Shown here in pieces: positions 1-8,928 of a DNA stretch of 64,000 nt. Below the pieces are notes generated by a model that made no database searches, was not told the origin of the DNA, and saw nothing but the letters and a program-made list of their open reading frames with translations. The position numbers were made by a program, and so were the translations under genes. Source of the stretch: Enterococcus faecalis_A (GTDB taxonomy: Bacteria > Bacillota > Bacilli > Lactobacillales > Enterococcaceae); assembly GCA_051295955.1 (NCBI GenBank), contig JBPDWA010000006.1, forward strand, positions 186,001-250,000, written 5' to 3'. Within the stretch, counting starts at the first letter, position 1, and each line of letters opens with the position of its first letter.

Positions 1-1086
1 TTCGTTCCATCCTTGACGAAATGGAACAAAAAATCTCAAGCTTCAGGAGGTCTCTTTGACTTAGAACAGTTAGAAGAAGACATTGCAGAAGCTGAAGACC
101 GTATGAGTGAACCGGGTTTTTGGGATCACACGGAAGCGGCACAACAACTAATTAATAAAACGAATGTCCGCAAAGAAAAGTATCAACAATTTCATCATTT
201 TGTGAGTGAACTGGAAGAATTAAATGTCATGTTTGAATTACAGCTAGAAGAATATGATGAAGAGATTCAACAAGAGCTAGAAGAACGGTTACGCCGGCTA
301 AATGAACAGCTAAACACCTATGAATTAGCTTTGCTGTTGGACGAGCCTTATGATAAAAATAATGCGATTATGGAGCTTCATCCGGGAGCCGGTGGTACAG
401 AGTCACAAGACTGGGGCAGTATGCTACTGCGTATGTATATTCGCTGGGCGGAAAGTCACGGCTTTCAAGTTGAAACCTTGGATTATCAAGCCGGTGAAGA
501 AGCGGGCATTAAAAGTGTTACATTATTGATCAAAGGTTACAACGCATATGGCTTCTTGAAATCCGAAAAAGGCGTTCATCGACTAGTGCGTATTTCACCC
601 TTTGATTCGGCGAAGCGACGTCATACATCCTTTTGTTCTGTAGATATTATGCCGGAACTAGATGAAACCATCGAAATTGAAATCAATCCTGATGATTTAA
701 AAATAGACACGTATCGGGCTAGCGGCGCCGGCGGACAACACATTAATAAAACGGAATCCGCTGTTCGAATTACGCACCTTCCTACTGGTACAGTTGTTGC
801 CAGTCAAGCGCAACGTTCTCAATTAAAAAATAGAGAACAGGCTATGGGCATGTTGAAAGCTAAATTATACCAACTTGAAATGGAAAAGAAAGCTCAAGAA
901 GCTGCCAGTCTAAGAGGAGAACAGATGGAAATTGGCTGGGGCTCTCAAATCCGTTCTTACGTTTTTCATCCTTATTCTATGGTTAAAGATCATCGAACCA
1001 ATTGTGAGACTGGTAACGTCCAAGCAGTGATGGATGGGGACTTAGAGGGGTTTATCGATGCTTACTTAAAGCAACGATTATCCTAA
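1..1086 (+). CDS. prfB: Peptide chain release factor 2 (RF2), 5' partial, programmed frameshift
   Basis: RF2 recognises UGA and UAA stop codons in the ribosomal A site and triggers peptide release. The start lies before the window. Frame one is read from base 3 and ends at an in-frame TGA (57-59). The rest, from GAC at 58-60 to TAA at 1084-1086, is in the +1 frame, as in the classic RF2 autoregulatory frameshift. About 360 residues are visible, close to the full family length of about 365. The stop-recognition tripeptide SPF (within VRISPFDS) and the catalytic GGQ loop (SGAGGQHINK) are both present. A TTG at base 13 could be mistaken for the start of an independent gene, but the upstream frame encodes the conserved RF2 N-terminus. 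ftsE follows 105 bp downstream. Confidence 0.95.
   Translation, partial: FVPSLTKWNKKSQASGGLFDLEQLEEDIAEAEDRMSEPGFWDHTEAAQQLINKTNVRKEKYQQFHHFVSELEELNVMFELQLEEYDEEIQQELEERLRRLNEQLNTYELALLLDEPYDKNNAIMELHPGAGGTESQDWGSMLLRMYIRWAESHGFQVETLDYQAGEEAGIKSVTLLIKGYNAYGFLKSEKGVHRLVRISPFDSAKRRHTSFCSVDIMPELDETIEIEINPDDLKIDTYRASGAGGQHINKTESAVRITHLPTGTVVASQAQRSQLKNREQAMGMLKAKLYQLEMEKKAQEAASLRGEQMEIGWGSQIRSYVFHPYSMVKDHRTNCETGNVQAVMDGDLEGFIDAYLKQRLS
45..60 (+). promoter_or_regulatory. Programmed +1 frameshift site of RF2 mRNA
   Basis: An internal Shine-Dalgarno-like AGGAGG (45-50) lies three bases before CTT TGA C (54-60). This is the standard RF2 arrangement: when RF2 is scarce the ribosome pauses at TGA and slips +1 from CTT to TTT, so RF2 controls its own synthesis. 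Both reading frames are conserved RF2 sequence across the junction. Confidence 0.93.
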
Positions 1087-1145
1087 TTGCTTCATACAAA
1101 TGAAATGGAATTGTAACCTCTTGAAAGAGTTTTGCAATATATCCA

Positions 1146-1154
1146 TGTTATAAT
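1146..1154 (+). promoter_or_regulatory. Extended -10 promoter element ahead of ftsE
   Basis: TGTTATAAT is a perfect extended -10 hexamer, 38 bp before the ftsE start. The TTGAAA at 1121-1126 is too far for an ideal -35 (22-bp spacer), so the extended -10 may carry the promoter. No terminator is seen between prfB and this site, so read-through is also possible. Confidence 0.5.
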
Positions 1155-1191
1155 AAACAGTATTCAAGTAAAAGAGATGGAGAGAAACGCC

Positions 1192-1878
1192 ATGATTGAA
1201 ATGAAAGACGTGATGAAGAAATATTCTAATGGCACAACTGCGATTCGCAATCTTACGATAAAAATTGACCAAGGCGAATTTGTGTACGTCGTTGGACCTT
1301 CAGGTGCTGGCAAATCAACCTTTATCAAGCTAATGTATCGTGAAGAAAAAGCTACGAAAGGAAATTTGACAGTAGCTGGTCACGATTTAATTCGTATAAA
1401 AAATCGGGAAGTTCCATACTTGCGCAGAGAAATCGGCATTGTCTTCCAAGACTACAAATTGTTATCTAAAAAAACAGTCTATGAAAACGTAGCGTATGCC
1501 ATGCAAGTAATTGGCCGCCGCCCACGTGAAATAAAAAAAAGAGTAATGGAAGTTTTAGACTTAGTCGGATTAAAACATAAAGTTCGAGTTTTCCCAAGCG
1601 AATTATCCGGCGGTGAACAGCAACGAGTTTCCATTGCCCGTGCGATTGTCAACACACCGAAAGTTTTGATTGCCGATGAGCCAACAGGAAATTTAGACCC
1701 GGAAAATTCCTGGGAGATTATGAAATTATTAGATAGAATTAATGCACAAGGGACGACTGTCGTAATGGCAACCCATAATAGTACCATCGTTAATACCATT
1801 CGTCATCGGGTTATTGCGATCGAAAATGGACGCATTATTCGCGATCAAGCGGAAGGAGAATATGGCTACGATGATTAG
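1192..1878 (+). CDS. ftsE: Cell division ATP-binding protein FtsE
   Basis: FtsE is the cytoplasmic ATPase of the FtsEX complex, which activates peptidoglycan hydrolases at the division site. The 228-residue product has the usual length. It shows Walker A GPSGAGKS, signature LSGGEQQR and Walker B VLIADEP. The open frame extends up to 1132, but ATG 1192 is preferred: it has a GGAGAG ribosome site and gives the conserved start MIEMKDV. The stop overlaps ftsX, indicating translational coupling. Confidence 0.95.
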   Translation: MIEMKDVMKKYSNGTTAIRNLTIKIDQGEFVYVVGPSGAGKSTFIKLMYREEKATKGNLTVAGHDLIRIKNREVPYLRREIGIVFQDYKLLSKKTVYENVAYAMQVIGRRPREIKKRVMEVLDLVGLKHKVRVFPSELSGGEQQRVSIARAIVNTPKVLIADEPTGNLDPENSWEIMKLLDRINAQGTTVVMATHNSTIVNTIRHRVIAIENGRIIRDQAEGEYGYDD

Positions 1879-2755
1879 AACGTTCTTCGCTCATTTATCA
1901 GAAAGTATCAAAAGTTTAAAACGAAACGGCTGGATGACCGTTGCCTCTGCTAGTGCTGTCACCATCACTTTAGTGCTGGTGGGCATTTTTATGGCAGTTA
2001 TTTTCAATGCAACGAAATTAGCTAAAGACATAGAAGAAAATGTGACTGTTTCAGTGTTTGTTGATATTGGCACCAACAAGCAAGAAATGAAAACTCTTGA
2101 GAAGAAATTAAAAGCTCTTCCTAAAGTAGAAACTATTTCTTACTCCAGCAAAGATCAACAATTAAAAAAAATCCAAGAACAAATGGGCGATGCTTGGAAC
2201 CTGTTTGAAGGGGACAGCAATCCGCTTTATGACGTTTATTACGTCCAAGCCAAAGAACCAGCTGATACGAAAAAAATCGCGAAGGAAGCTGGAAAATTAC
2301 CAAGTGTATTCAAAGCAGACTACGGCGGCGTCAACTCAGATAAAATCTTCAAGATTGCTGAAGCAGTACGGACTTGGGGGCTGGGAGCAGCCTTGTTATT
2401 ACTTTTTGTGGCTGTTTTCTTAATTTCAAATACTATTCGTATTACGATTTTATCTCGCCAAAGAGAAATCCAAATCATGCGTCTAGTGGGGGCTAAAAAC
2501 AGCTTTATTCGTTGGCCTTTCTTCATTGAAGGAGCTTGGATCGGTTTGTTGGGCTCAATCATTCCAATTGTGATTATGACCTTTGGTTATCAGCAAGTCT
2601 ACAATATTTTCAATAAGCAGTTACTACAATCGAACTATTCAATGCTTCATCCAAGCGATTTTATTTGGAAAATTAATATTTTAATGATAGTTGTAGGTAT
2701 GGTTATCGGTTCATTAGGTTCTGTAATCTCTATGCGTCGCTTCTTGAAATTTTAA
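1862..2755 (+). CDS. ftsX: Cell division protein FtsX
   Basis: FtsX is the membrane partner of FtsE; its extracellular domain binds and activates cell wall hydrolases. The 297-residue product has one N-terminal membrane segment (after KSLKRNGWMTVAS), an extracellular region of about 120 residues, then three C-terminal membrane helices, the usual FtsX plan. The start overlaps the end of ftsE. ATG 1862 lies 3 nt after AAGGAG (1853-1858). ATG 1871 (MIRTFF) is an equally good alternative and matches the N-terminus of homologues better. A strong terminator follows at 2778. Confidence 0.93.
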   Translation: MATMIRTFFAHLSESIKSLKRNGWMTVASASAVTITLVLVGIFMAVIFNATKLAKDIEENVTVSVFVDIGTNKQEMKTLEKKLKALPKVETISYSSKDQQLKKIQEQMGDAWNLFEGDSNPLYDVYYVQAKEPADTKKIAKEAGKLPSVFKADYGGVNSDKIFKIAEAVRTWGLGAALLLLFVAVFLISNTIRITILSRQREIQIMRLVGAKNSFIRWPFFIEGAWIGLLGSIIPIVIMTFGYQQVYNIFNKQLLQSNYSMLHPSDFIWKINILMIVVGMVIGSLGSVISMRRFLKF

Positions 2756-2777
2756 TCTAAAAAAATTATTTATTGAT

Positions 2778-2820
2778 CTCTAAAAGTTAACGTAATTCGT
2801 TAACTTTTAGAGGTTCTTTT
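2778..2820 (+). terminator. Rho-independent terminator after ftsEX
   Basis: A perfect 15-bp stem (CTCTAAAAGTTAACG at 2778-2792 with its complement at 2798-2812) has a 5-nt loop and is followed by GTTCTTTTAT. It closes the ftsEX unit. Confidence 0.9.
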
Positions 2821-2904
2821 ATTTCTTTTCTGCTTTTTCTTTACTTCCGCTAATAAATTCGCTATTCTTTAAAAGGGATAAGGATGAAGAATTGGGGTGA
2901 ATCC

Positions 2905-4353
2905 ATGGGTTTTGTTACGGGTAATTTTTTCTTTTTTATTTTAATTATCAATATATTGCTTTCATTAATTATTGTCTTTCGGGAACGGCGGCAAACAGCA
3001 CAGACTTGGTCCTGGTTGCTGGTGCTGATGTATATTCCGGTATTGGGCTTTATTTTATATATTTTTTTTGGTCGTGGTATCACGAAAGATCGTATCTTTG
3101 ATATGAAGATGCAGCCAAAACTTGGTTTGAATACTGAAATAGAAAGAGAACGTCAAGCTTTACAGCGGGGACTTTTTCCTCATCCGCCTACTGGTGAAGT
3201 AGAGCCCAAACAGCTGATTTATATGCTGACAGTATTTGAGAGCATGCTTTACACTACCAACAATGAGGTTCAGTTGTTTACAGACGGTGAAAAAAAATTT
3301 GACGCTCTATTAGCCGATATTGCCCAAGCTAAAAAACACATCCATATGGAATATTACATTTATCGAGGAGATCACTTAGGTCAAAAAGTACGACAAGCAT
3401 TAGTGGCTGCGGCGAAACGAGGCGTACAAGTGCGTGTATTATTGGATGCTTGGGGCTCAAATAAAGTAAACATGAAATTCTTCCAGCCGCTAACAGAAGC
3501 TGGTGGTGAAGTAGCGTTTTTCTTTCCACTTTTTGTTCCCTACTTAAATCCTCGAATTAATTATCGAAACCATCGTAAAATTGTTGTTATTGATGGGGAG
3601 ATTGGCTATACCGGTGGCTTTAATGTAGGTGATGAATACTTAGGTAAGGTGAAAAAATTTGGCTATTGGCGTGATAATCACTTGCGCATTCATGGCGAAG
3701 CCGTTTATAGCTTACAGAACCGTTTTTTGATGGATTGGAATTCACAGCATACTAAGGAATTAAGATATGAAGACACCTATTTTCCTCCGATTCAAACCAA
3801 TGGTCATAAAGCAGTCCATATTGTAACCAGTGGACCAGATTCAGAACATGAACAAATTAAAATGGTTTATTTAAAAATGATTTCCTTGGCTAAAAAAGAA
3901 ATTTTGATTCAAACGCCGTATTATATTCCCGATGCTTCAATCCATGAAGCCTTAAAGCTGGCTTTACTTTCCGGTGTGAAAGTGCGGATTCAAATTCCTA
4001 ACAAGCCGGACCATATGATGGTTTATTGGGCGACTTATTCATTTGCCGCTGAGCTTTTAGAGTACGGCGCCATTATTGAAACATACGAAAATGGCTTCAT
4101 CCATGCTAAGACGATGATTATTGATGAAGGGATTGTTTCAGTGGGATCTGCTAACATTGACGTGCGTTCTTTCCGCCTTGACTTTGAAGTGAACACATTA
4201 ATCTATGACCAAAGTTTCGCACAAGCAGTTCGTGCTGCCTTTTATGAAGATTCTAAAGTCTCTTTTTTACTTACAAAAGCTAAATATCAACGAAGAGGCA
4301 TTAAGATTAAACTGAAAGAAGGTTTGGCACGTCTAATTTCACCTTTGTTGTAA
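2905..4353 (+). CDS. cls: Cardiolipin synthase
   Basis: Condenses two phosphatidylglycerols into cardiolipin and glycerol at the cytoplasmic membrane. Two hydrophobic N-terminal segments are followed by two phospholipase D HKD motifs: HRKIVVID (from 3571) and HAKTMIID (from 4102). ATG 2905 gives 482 residues, the usual Gram-positive length, with GGGGTGA upstream. An in-frame ATG at 2884 behind AAAAGGG would add seven residues and cannot be excluded. The gene appears monocistronic, flanked by terminators. In enterococci cls changes are linked to daptomycin resistance, which fits the nearby lia genes functionally; no such change can be judged here. Confidence 0.93.
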   Translation: MGFVTGNFFFFILIINILLSLIIVFRERRQTAQTWSWLLVLMYIPVLGFILYIFFGRGITKDRIFDMKMQPKLGLNTEIERERQALQRGLFPHPPTGEVEPKQLIYMLTVFESMLYTTNNEVQLFTDGEKKFDALLADIAQAKKHIHMEYYIYRGDHLGQKVRQALVAAAKRGVQVRVLLDAWGSNKVNMKFFQPLTEAGGEVAFFFPLFVPYLNPRINYRNHRKIVVIDGEIGYTGGFNVGDEYLGKVKKFGYWRDNHLRIHGEAVYSLQNRFLMDWNSQHTKELRYEDTYFPPIQTNGHKAVHIVTSGPDSEHEQIKMVYLKMISLAKKEILIQTPYYIPDASIHEALKLALLSGVKVRIQIPNKPDHMMVYWATYSFAAELLEYGAIIETYENGFIHAKTMIIDEGIVSVGSANIDVRSFRLDFEVNTLIYDQSFAQAVRAAFYEDSKVSFLLTKAKYQRRGIKIKLKEGLARLISPLL

Positions 4354-4372
4354 GGTATAGATGTTTAAATCC

Positions 4373-4420
4373 TAAAGAGTATAACTGCCATCTCTAAATG
4401 GTTGTCTTGCTCTTTTTTTG
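4373..4420 (+). terminator. Probable terminator after cls
   Basis: AAAGAG (4374-4379) pairs with CTCTTT (4410-4415) and an inner ACTGCCAT/ATGGTTGT arm pairs imperfectly. The stem runs into a seven-T tract. It separates cls from the phosphate operon. Confidence 0.7.
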
Positions 4421-4537
4421 TTATTTTATTTTATATTTCCCTTAGATAAGACATAAAATAACAACTTATAATGTTCATCCCTCGTAGACAATGGTAAAAT
4501 AAGTTGATTGAATTGAATTTGGAGGAGTTACACAGCA

Positions 4538-5392
4538 ATGAAAAAAAGCATACTACTACTATTTAGTTTAATAGGAATCTTACTATTATCTGGATGCGCC
4601 AAATGGATTGACCATGGCGAATCAATTACAGCCGTGGGCTCATCTGCGTTACAACCACTTGTTGAAACTGCTAGTGAAGATTATCAAAGTCATTATCCCG
4701 GTCGTTTCATCAATGTTCAAGGTGGCGGCAGTGGAACTGGCTTAAGTCAAGTCCAAGCAGGAGCGGTGGATATTGGGAATTCAGATTTATTCGCTGAAGA
4801 GAAAAAAGGCATTGATGCATCAAAATTAGTTGATCACAAAGTAGCAGTGGTCGGTATTACGCCAATTGTCAATAAAGGCGTGGCGATTTCTGATATTTCC
4901 ATGGAAAACCTACGTAAAATCTTTCTCGGAGAAATTACCAACTGGAAAGAAATCGGTGGTAACGATCAAAAAATCGTTATCTTGAACCGAGCTGCTGGCA
5001 GTGGCACTCGCGCTACGTTTGAACGCTGGGTCTTAGACGGAAAAACCGCTATTCGGGCTCAAGAACAAGATTCCAGCGGGATGGTCCGTTCGATTGTAGC
5101 TGATACACCAGGTGCCATTAGTTATACGGCATTTTCTTATGTCAGTAATGACGTGAAACCCTTAAGCATTGCTGGCGTTCAACCCACTGATGAAAATGTT
5201 ACTACCAATAAATGGTTGATTTGGTCTTATGAACACATGTATACCAAGGGAGCTCCTAAAGCCTTAACGGAAGACTTTTTAAATTTTATGTTATCTGAAG
5301 AGGTTCAAAATACGATCATTAAACAACTAGGGTATATTCCTGTAGCTCATATGAAAGTGACCCGTGACTGGCAGGGAAATCTTATTAAGTAA
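4538..5392 (+). CDS. pstS: Phosphate-binding lipoprotein PstS
   Basis: High-affinity phosphate receptor of the PstSCAB importer, anchored to the outer face of the membrane. The 284-residue product begins with a lipoprotein signal peptide ending in the lipobox LLSGC (Cys20). Phosphate-binding signatures are present: GSSALQPLVE, GGGSGTGLSQ and NRAAGSGTRATFE. The start ATG follows a good TTGGAGGAG. It is first in a run of phosphate genes. Spacing to pstC is 121 bp and holds a PhoP-box-like array, so pstS and pstC onward may be separately promoted. Confidence 0.95.
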   Translation: MKKSILLLFSLIGILLLSGCAKWIDHGESITAVGSSALQPLVETASEDYQSHYPGRFINVQGGGSGTGLSQVQAGAVDIGNSDLFAEEKKGIDASKLVDHKVAVVGITPIVNKGVAISDISMENLRKIFLGEITNWKEIGGNDQKIVILNRAAGSGTRATFERWVLDGKTAIRAQEQDSSGMVRSIVADTPGAISYTAFSYVSNDVKPLSIAGVQPTDENVTTNKWLIWSYEHMYTKGAPKALTEDFLNFMLSEEVQNTIIKQLGYIPVAHMKVTRDWQGNLIK

Positions 5393-5398
5393 GTCGCC

Positions 5399-5435
5399 TT
5401 TACATTAAATTTACAAACTTAACGTAAGTTTTACA
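5399..5435 (+). promoter_or_regulatory. Candidate PhoP box ahead of pstC
   Basis: Three exact TTTACA copies (5399-5404, 5410-5415, 5430-5435) and one near copy TTAACG (5419-5424) recur at roughly 9 to 11 bp. This matches the known Gram-positive PhoP site, direct TT(A/T/C)ACA repeats on one helix face. A -10-like TACAGT (5462-5467) or TACACT (5467-5472) follows about 30 bp downstream. Phosphate-starvation induction of pstC onward is inferred. Confidence 0.7.
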
Positions 5436-5513
5436 TGTTATTAAAAGCAAATTGATCTAGGTACAGTACACTGGGTAAAGATGTAACGAGGAATCGTTTG
5501 AGGAGGAATTTTC

Positions 5514-6434
5514 TTGGAAGATGTACAAAAAAAGCTGCTGACTAAATCGAAAAGAGCACGAATGGATCAGCGTGGAAAATTTATTAGTTTTCTGTGTATT
5601 TTGTTGATTGTTATCGTGGTAGTTTCGATCTTTTATTTTGTTGCCAGCAAAGGGTTTGCGACGTTTTTTAAAGATAGAATTAATGTATTTGACTTTTTAT
5701 TCGGCACTAGCTGGAATCCGGGAGCAACAGGTAGCAACGGCAAACCATTGGTTGGCGCTTTGCCAATGATTGCTGGTTCATTTCTGGTAACTTTTCTTTC
5801 AGCGATTGTTGCTACACCGTTTGCAATTGGAGCGGCTGTTTTCATGACTGAAATCTCGCCTAAAAGAGGCTCTAAATTTTTACAACCAGTCATTGAATTG
5901 CTGGTCGGTATCCCTTCAGTTGTGTATGGTTTTATCGGTTTATCAGTGATCGTTCCTTTTGTTCGTTCTCTGTTTGGCGGCACCGGGTTTGGGATATTAG
6001 CCGGAACCTTTGTTTTATTTGTCATGATTTTACCTACGGTCACAACAATGACTGTCGACGCCCTAAAAGCAGTGCCGCGTCATTATCGTGAAGCTTCTTT
6101 AGCTTTAGGGGCTACTCGTTGGCAAACGATTTACAAAGTCGTGCTAAGAGCTGCGGTTCCCGGAATTTTAACGGCTGTCGTGTTTGGAATGGCTCGCGCA
6201 TTTGGTGAAGCCTTAGCCATTCAAATGGTTATCGGGAATGCTGCGATAATGCCTAGTAGCTTAACGACTCCCGCTTCAACTTTAACCAGTATTTTAACAA
6301 TGGGTATCGGAAATACCATCATGGGTACGGTTGAAAATAACGTTCTTTGGTCCTTGGCGTTGATTCTCTTGTTGATGTCACTCTTCTTCAACATTGTTAT
6401 TCGTCTGATTGGTAAGAAAGGAGCCTTAAAATAA
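5514..6434 (+). CDS. pstC: Phosphate ABC transporter permease PstC
   Basis: One of the two membrane subunits forming the phosphate channel. The 306-residue product has six predicted membrane segments and the ABC permease EAA-type loop (YREASLALGATRWQTIYKVVL). The start is TTG at 5514, seven bases after AGGAGG; no ATG lies nearby in frame. Its stop shares one base with the pstA start (TAATG), so translation is coupled. Confidence 0.95.
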   Translation: MEDVQKKLLTKSKRARMDQRGKFISFLCILLIVIVVVSIFYFVASKGFATFFKDRINVFDFLFGTSWNPGATGSNGKPLVGALPMIAGSFLVTFLSAIVATPFAIGAAVFMTEISPKRGSKFLQPVIELLVGIPSVVYGFIGLSVIVPFVRSLFGGTGFGILAGTFVLFVMILPTVTTMTVDALKAVPRHYREASLALGATRWQTIYKVVLRAAVPGILTAVVFGMARAFGEALAIQMVIGNAAIMPSSLTTPASTLTSILTMGIGNTIMGTVENNVLWSLALILLLMSLFFNIVIRLIGKKGALK

Positions 6435-7318
6435 TGAACGCAAAAAAGGTCGATAAATTTGCTACGGGAGTCTTATATGCAGTTTCCGGAATCATTGTAT
6501 TGATTTTGGCTGCCTTATTACTATATATTCTAGTGCGCGGGCTTCCCAATATTTCTTGGGACTTTTTAACGAAACCGTCTAAGGCTTACCAAACTGGCGG
6601 CGGTATCGGTATTCAATTGTTTAACTCGCTGTATCTACTGTTGATCACGATGTTGATTAGTTTTCCGATTTCATTAGGAGCAGGTATTTATTTGTCAGAA
6701 TATGCGAAAAAAAATTGGCTCACAGATATCATTCGCACCTCAATTGAAATCCTTAGCTCTCTGCCTTCTGTGGTGGTTGGGTTATTCGGCTTCTTAGTCT
6801 TTGTCGTGCAAATCGGTTATGGTTTTTCGATTATTTCCGGCGCTTTGGCTCTGACTTTATTCAACTTGCCTTTACTCACAAGAAATGTTGAAGAATCCTT
6901 GAAAGCTGTCCACTACACCCAAAGAGAAGCTGGCTTAGCCTTAGGTTTGTCTCGTTGGGAGACAGTTATTAAAGTGGTAGTTCCAGAAGCATTACCGGGA
7001 ATTTTAACTGGGGTTATTTTAAGTTCAGGTCGAATTTTTGGTGAAGCAGCCGCCTTAATTTATACAGCTGGACAAAGTGCACCTGCCTTGGATTTCAGCA
7101 ATTGGAATCCATTAAGTATTTCCAGTCCTATCAGCATTTTCAGACAAGCCGAAACACTAGCCGTTCATATTTGGAAAATCAATACAGAAGGGACGATGCC
7201 AGATGGTGCGGCTGTTTCCGCCGGAGCATCAGCTGTACTAATTTTAGTCGTATTGCTATTTAATTTTGGGGCTCGTTTTATCGGTAATCGTCTCTATAAA
7301 AAAATGACATCAGCGTAA
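6434..7318 (+). CDS. pstA: Phosphate ABC transporter permease PstA
   Basis: Second membrane subunit of the phosphate importer. It has 294 residues, six predicted membrane segments and the permease loop REAGLALGLSRWETVIKVVVPEALPGI. It starts within the pstC stop codon and is followed after 16 bp by pstB. Length and order match the standard pst operon. Confidence 0.95.
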   Translation: MNAKKVDKFATGVLYAVSGIIVLILAALLLYILVRGLPNISWDFLTKPSKAYQTGGGIGIQLFNSLYLLLITMLISFPISLGAGIYLSEYAKKNWLTDIIRTSIEILSSLPSVVVGLFGFLVFVVQIGYGFSIISGALALTLFNLPLLTRNVEESLKAVHYTQREAGLALGLSRWETVIKVVVPEALPGILTGVILSSGRIFGEAAALIYTAGQSAPALDFSNWNPLSISSPISIFRQAETLAVHIWKINTEGTMPDGAAVSAGASAVLILVVLLFNFGARFIGNRLYKKMTSA

Positions 7319-7334
7319 GATTAGGGGAATTAAA

Positions 7335-8144
7335 ATGAAAGAATACAATTGGAATGAAACCAATATTCTCAAATTAAATCAGCAAAAAGTACCAGTCGCT
7401 TTACACACAGAAGACTTACATGTTTTTTATGGCGAAAACGAAGCGATTAAAGGGGTTGACTTGCAATTTGAAAAAAACAAGATTACCGCTTTAATCGGGC
7501 CTTCCGGCTGTGGCAAATCTACGTATTTACGTTCCTTGAACCGTATGAATGACGGCATCGCCACTACTCGGGTCACAGGTAAAATTATGTATAAAGAAGT
7601 CGATGTCAATTCAAAAAAAGTGGATGTTTACGAAATGAGAAAACGCATCGGAATGGTCTTCCAACGTCCCAATCCTTTCAGTAAATCTATTTATGAAAAT
7701 ATAACATTTGCATTGAAACAACATGGGAAAACGGATAAAAAGGAACTAGATGAGATTGTTGAAACAAGTTTGAAACAAGCTGCTTTATGGGATCAGGTCA
7801 AAGATAATTTGCAAAAAAGTGCATTAGCTTTGTCTGGTGGCCAACAACAGCGGCTATGTATCGCCCGAGCGATCGCTATGAAGCCGGATATCTTACTATT
7901 GGATGAACCGGCCAGCGCCCTTGATCCAATTTCAACTGGGAAAGTAGAGGAAACCTTAGTCAATCTAAAAGACGATTATACAATAATCATCGTTACACAC
8001 AATATGCAACAAGCTGCTCGGATCAGTGACTACACCGCCTTTTTCTATTTAGGTAAAGTGATTGAATACGACTATACTCGAAAGATCTTCACGCGACCAA
8101 AAATCCAAGCTACAGAAGATTATGTTTCTGGACATTTTGGTTAG
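7335..8144 (+). CDS. pstB: Phosphate import ATPase PstB (first copy)
   Basis: ATPase subunit of the PstSCAB importer. The 269-residue product has Walker A GPSGCGKS, signature LSGGQQQR and Walker B ILLLDEPASALDP. It carries a 25-residue N-terminal extension compared with the second copy. Two adjacent pstB genes are common in lactic acid bacteria. Identity between the copies is clear but moderate, so this is an old duplication. The second copy starts 10 bp downstream. Confidence 0.95.
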   Translation: MKEYNWNETNILKLNQQKVPVALHTEDLHVFYGENEAIKGVDLQFEKNKITALIGPSGCGKSTYLRSLNRMNDGIATTRVTGKIMYKEVDVNSKKVDVYEMRKRIGMVFQRPNPFSKSIYENITFALKQHGKTDKKELDEIVETSLKQAALWDQVKDNLQKSALALSGGQQQRLCIARAIAMKPDILLLDEPASALDPISTGKVEETLVNLKDDYTIIIVTHNMQQAARISDYTAFFYLGKVIEYDYTRKIFTRPKIQATEDYVSGHFG

Positions 8145-8154
8145 GAGGGGTACG

Positions 8155-8913
8155 ATGACAAAAGAAATTATCTCATCAAAAGATTTGCATTTATACTACG
8201 GGAAAAAAGAAGCCCTGAAAGGCATTGATTTAACGATCAACCAAGGAGAAATCACCGCTATGATTGGCCCGTCCGGCTGTGGAAAGTCCACTTATCTACG
8301 CTGCTTGAATCGGATGAATGATCTGATTCCTGGTGTAACGATCACTGGCAGCGTCGTTTATAAAGGCAAAGATATTTATGGACCGAGAACAGACAATGTA
8401 GAACTGAGAAAAGAAATCGGCATGGTATTTCAACAGCCGAATCCATTTCCTTTTTCCGTCTATGAAAATGTTATTTACGGTCTACGTTTAAAAGGAGAAA
8501 AAAACAAGCAAGTATTGGATGAAGCTGTTGAGACGAGTTTAAAAGCAGCCGCTGTCTGGGAAGACGTCAAAGATAAATTGCATAAAAGTGCGCTGTCTTT
8601 ATCCGGTGGGCAACAACAAAGAGTTTGTATCGCTCGTGTGTTAGCTGTTGATCCGGAAATTATTTTGTTGGATGAACCAACCAGTGCCTTAGACCCAATT
8701 TCCAGCGGTAAAATTGAAAATATGTTATTAACGCTTAAAGAAAAGTATACTATGATTATGGTTACGCACAATATGTCTCAAGCCTCACGGATTTCAGATA
8801 AAACAGCTTTCTTTTTGCAGGGAGAATTGATAGAATTTAATGATACAAAAGAAATTTTCTTGAATCCGAAAGAAAAACAAACCGAAGACTACATCTCAGG
8901 AAAATTCGGCTAA
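8155..8913 (+). CDS. pstB: Phosphate import ATPase PstB (second copy)
   Basis: A 252-residue paralogue of the preceding ATPase, with GPSGCGKS, LSGGQQQR and IILLDEPTSALDP. The open frame reaches back to 8062 inside the first pstB, but ATG 8155 follows TTAGGAGGGG directly and gives the family start, so it is preferred. It probably serves the same permease; the reason for two ATPases cannot be read from the sequence. Confidence 0.95.
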   Translation: MTKEIISSKDLHLYYGKKEALKGIDLTINQGEITAMIGPSGCGKSTYLRCLNRMNDLIPGVTITGSVVYKGKDIYGPRTDNVELRKEIGMVFQQPNPFPFSVYENVIYGLRLKGEKNKQVLDEAVETSLKAAAVWEDVKDKLHKSALSLSGGQQQRVCIARVLAVDPEIILLDEPTSALDPISSGKIENMLLTLKEKYTMIMVTHNMSQASRISDKTAFFLQGELIEFNDTKEIFLNPKEKQTEDYISGKFG

Positions 8914-8928
8914 AAAGGAGGAGAAAAA

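Noticed and set aside
8062..8154. N-terminal extension of the second PstB
   Set aside because: The frame is open inside the first pstB, but ATG 8155 has an adjacent strong ribosome site and gives the normal length.
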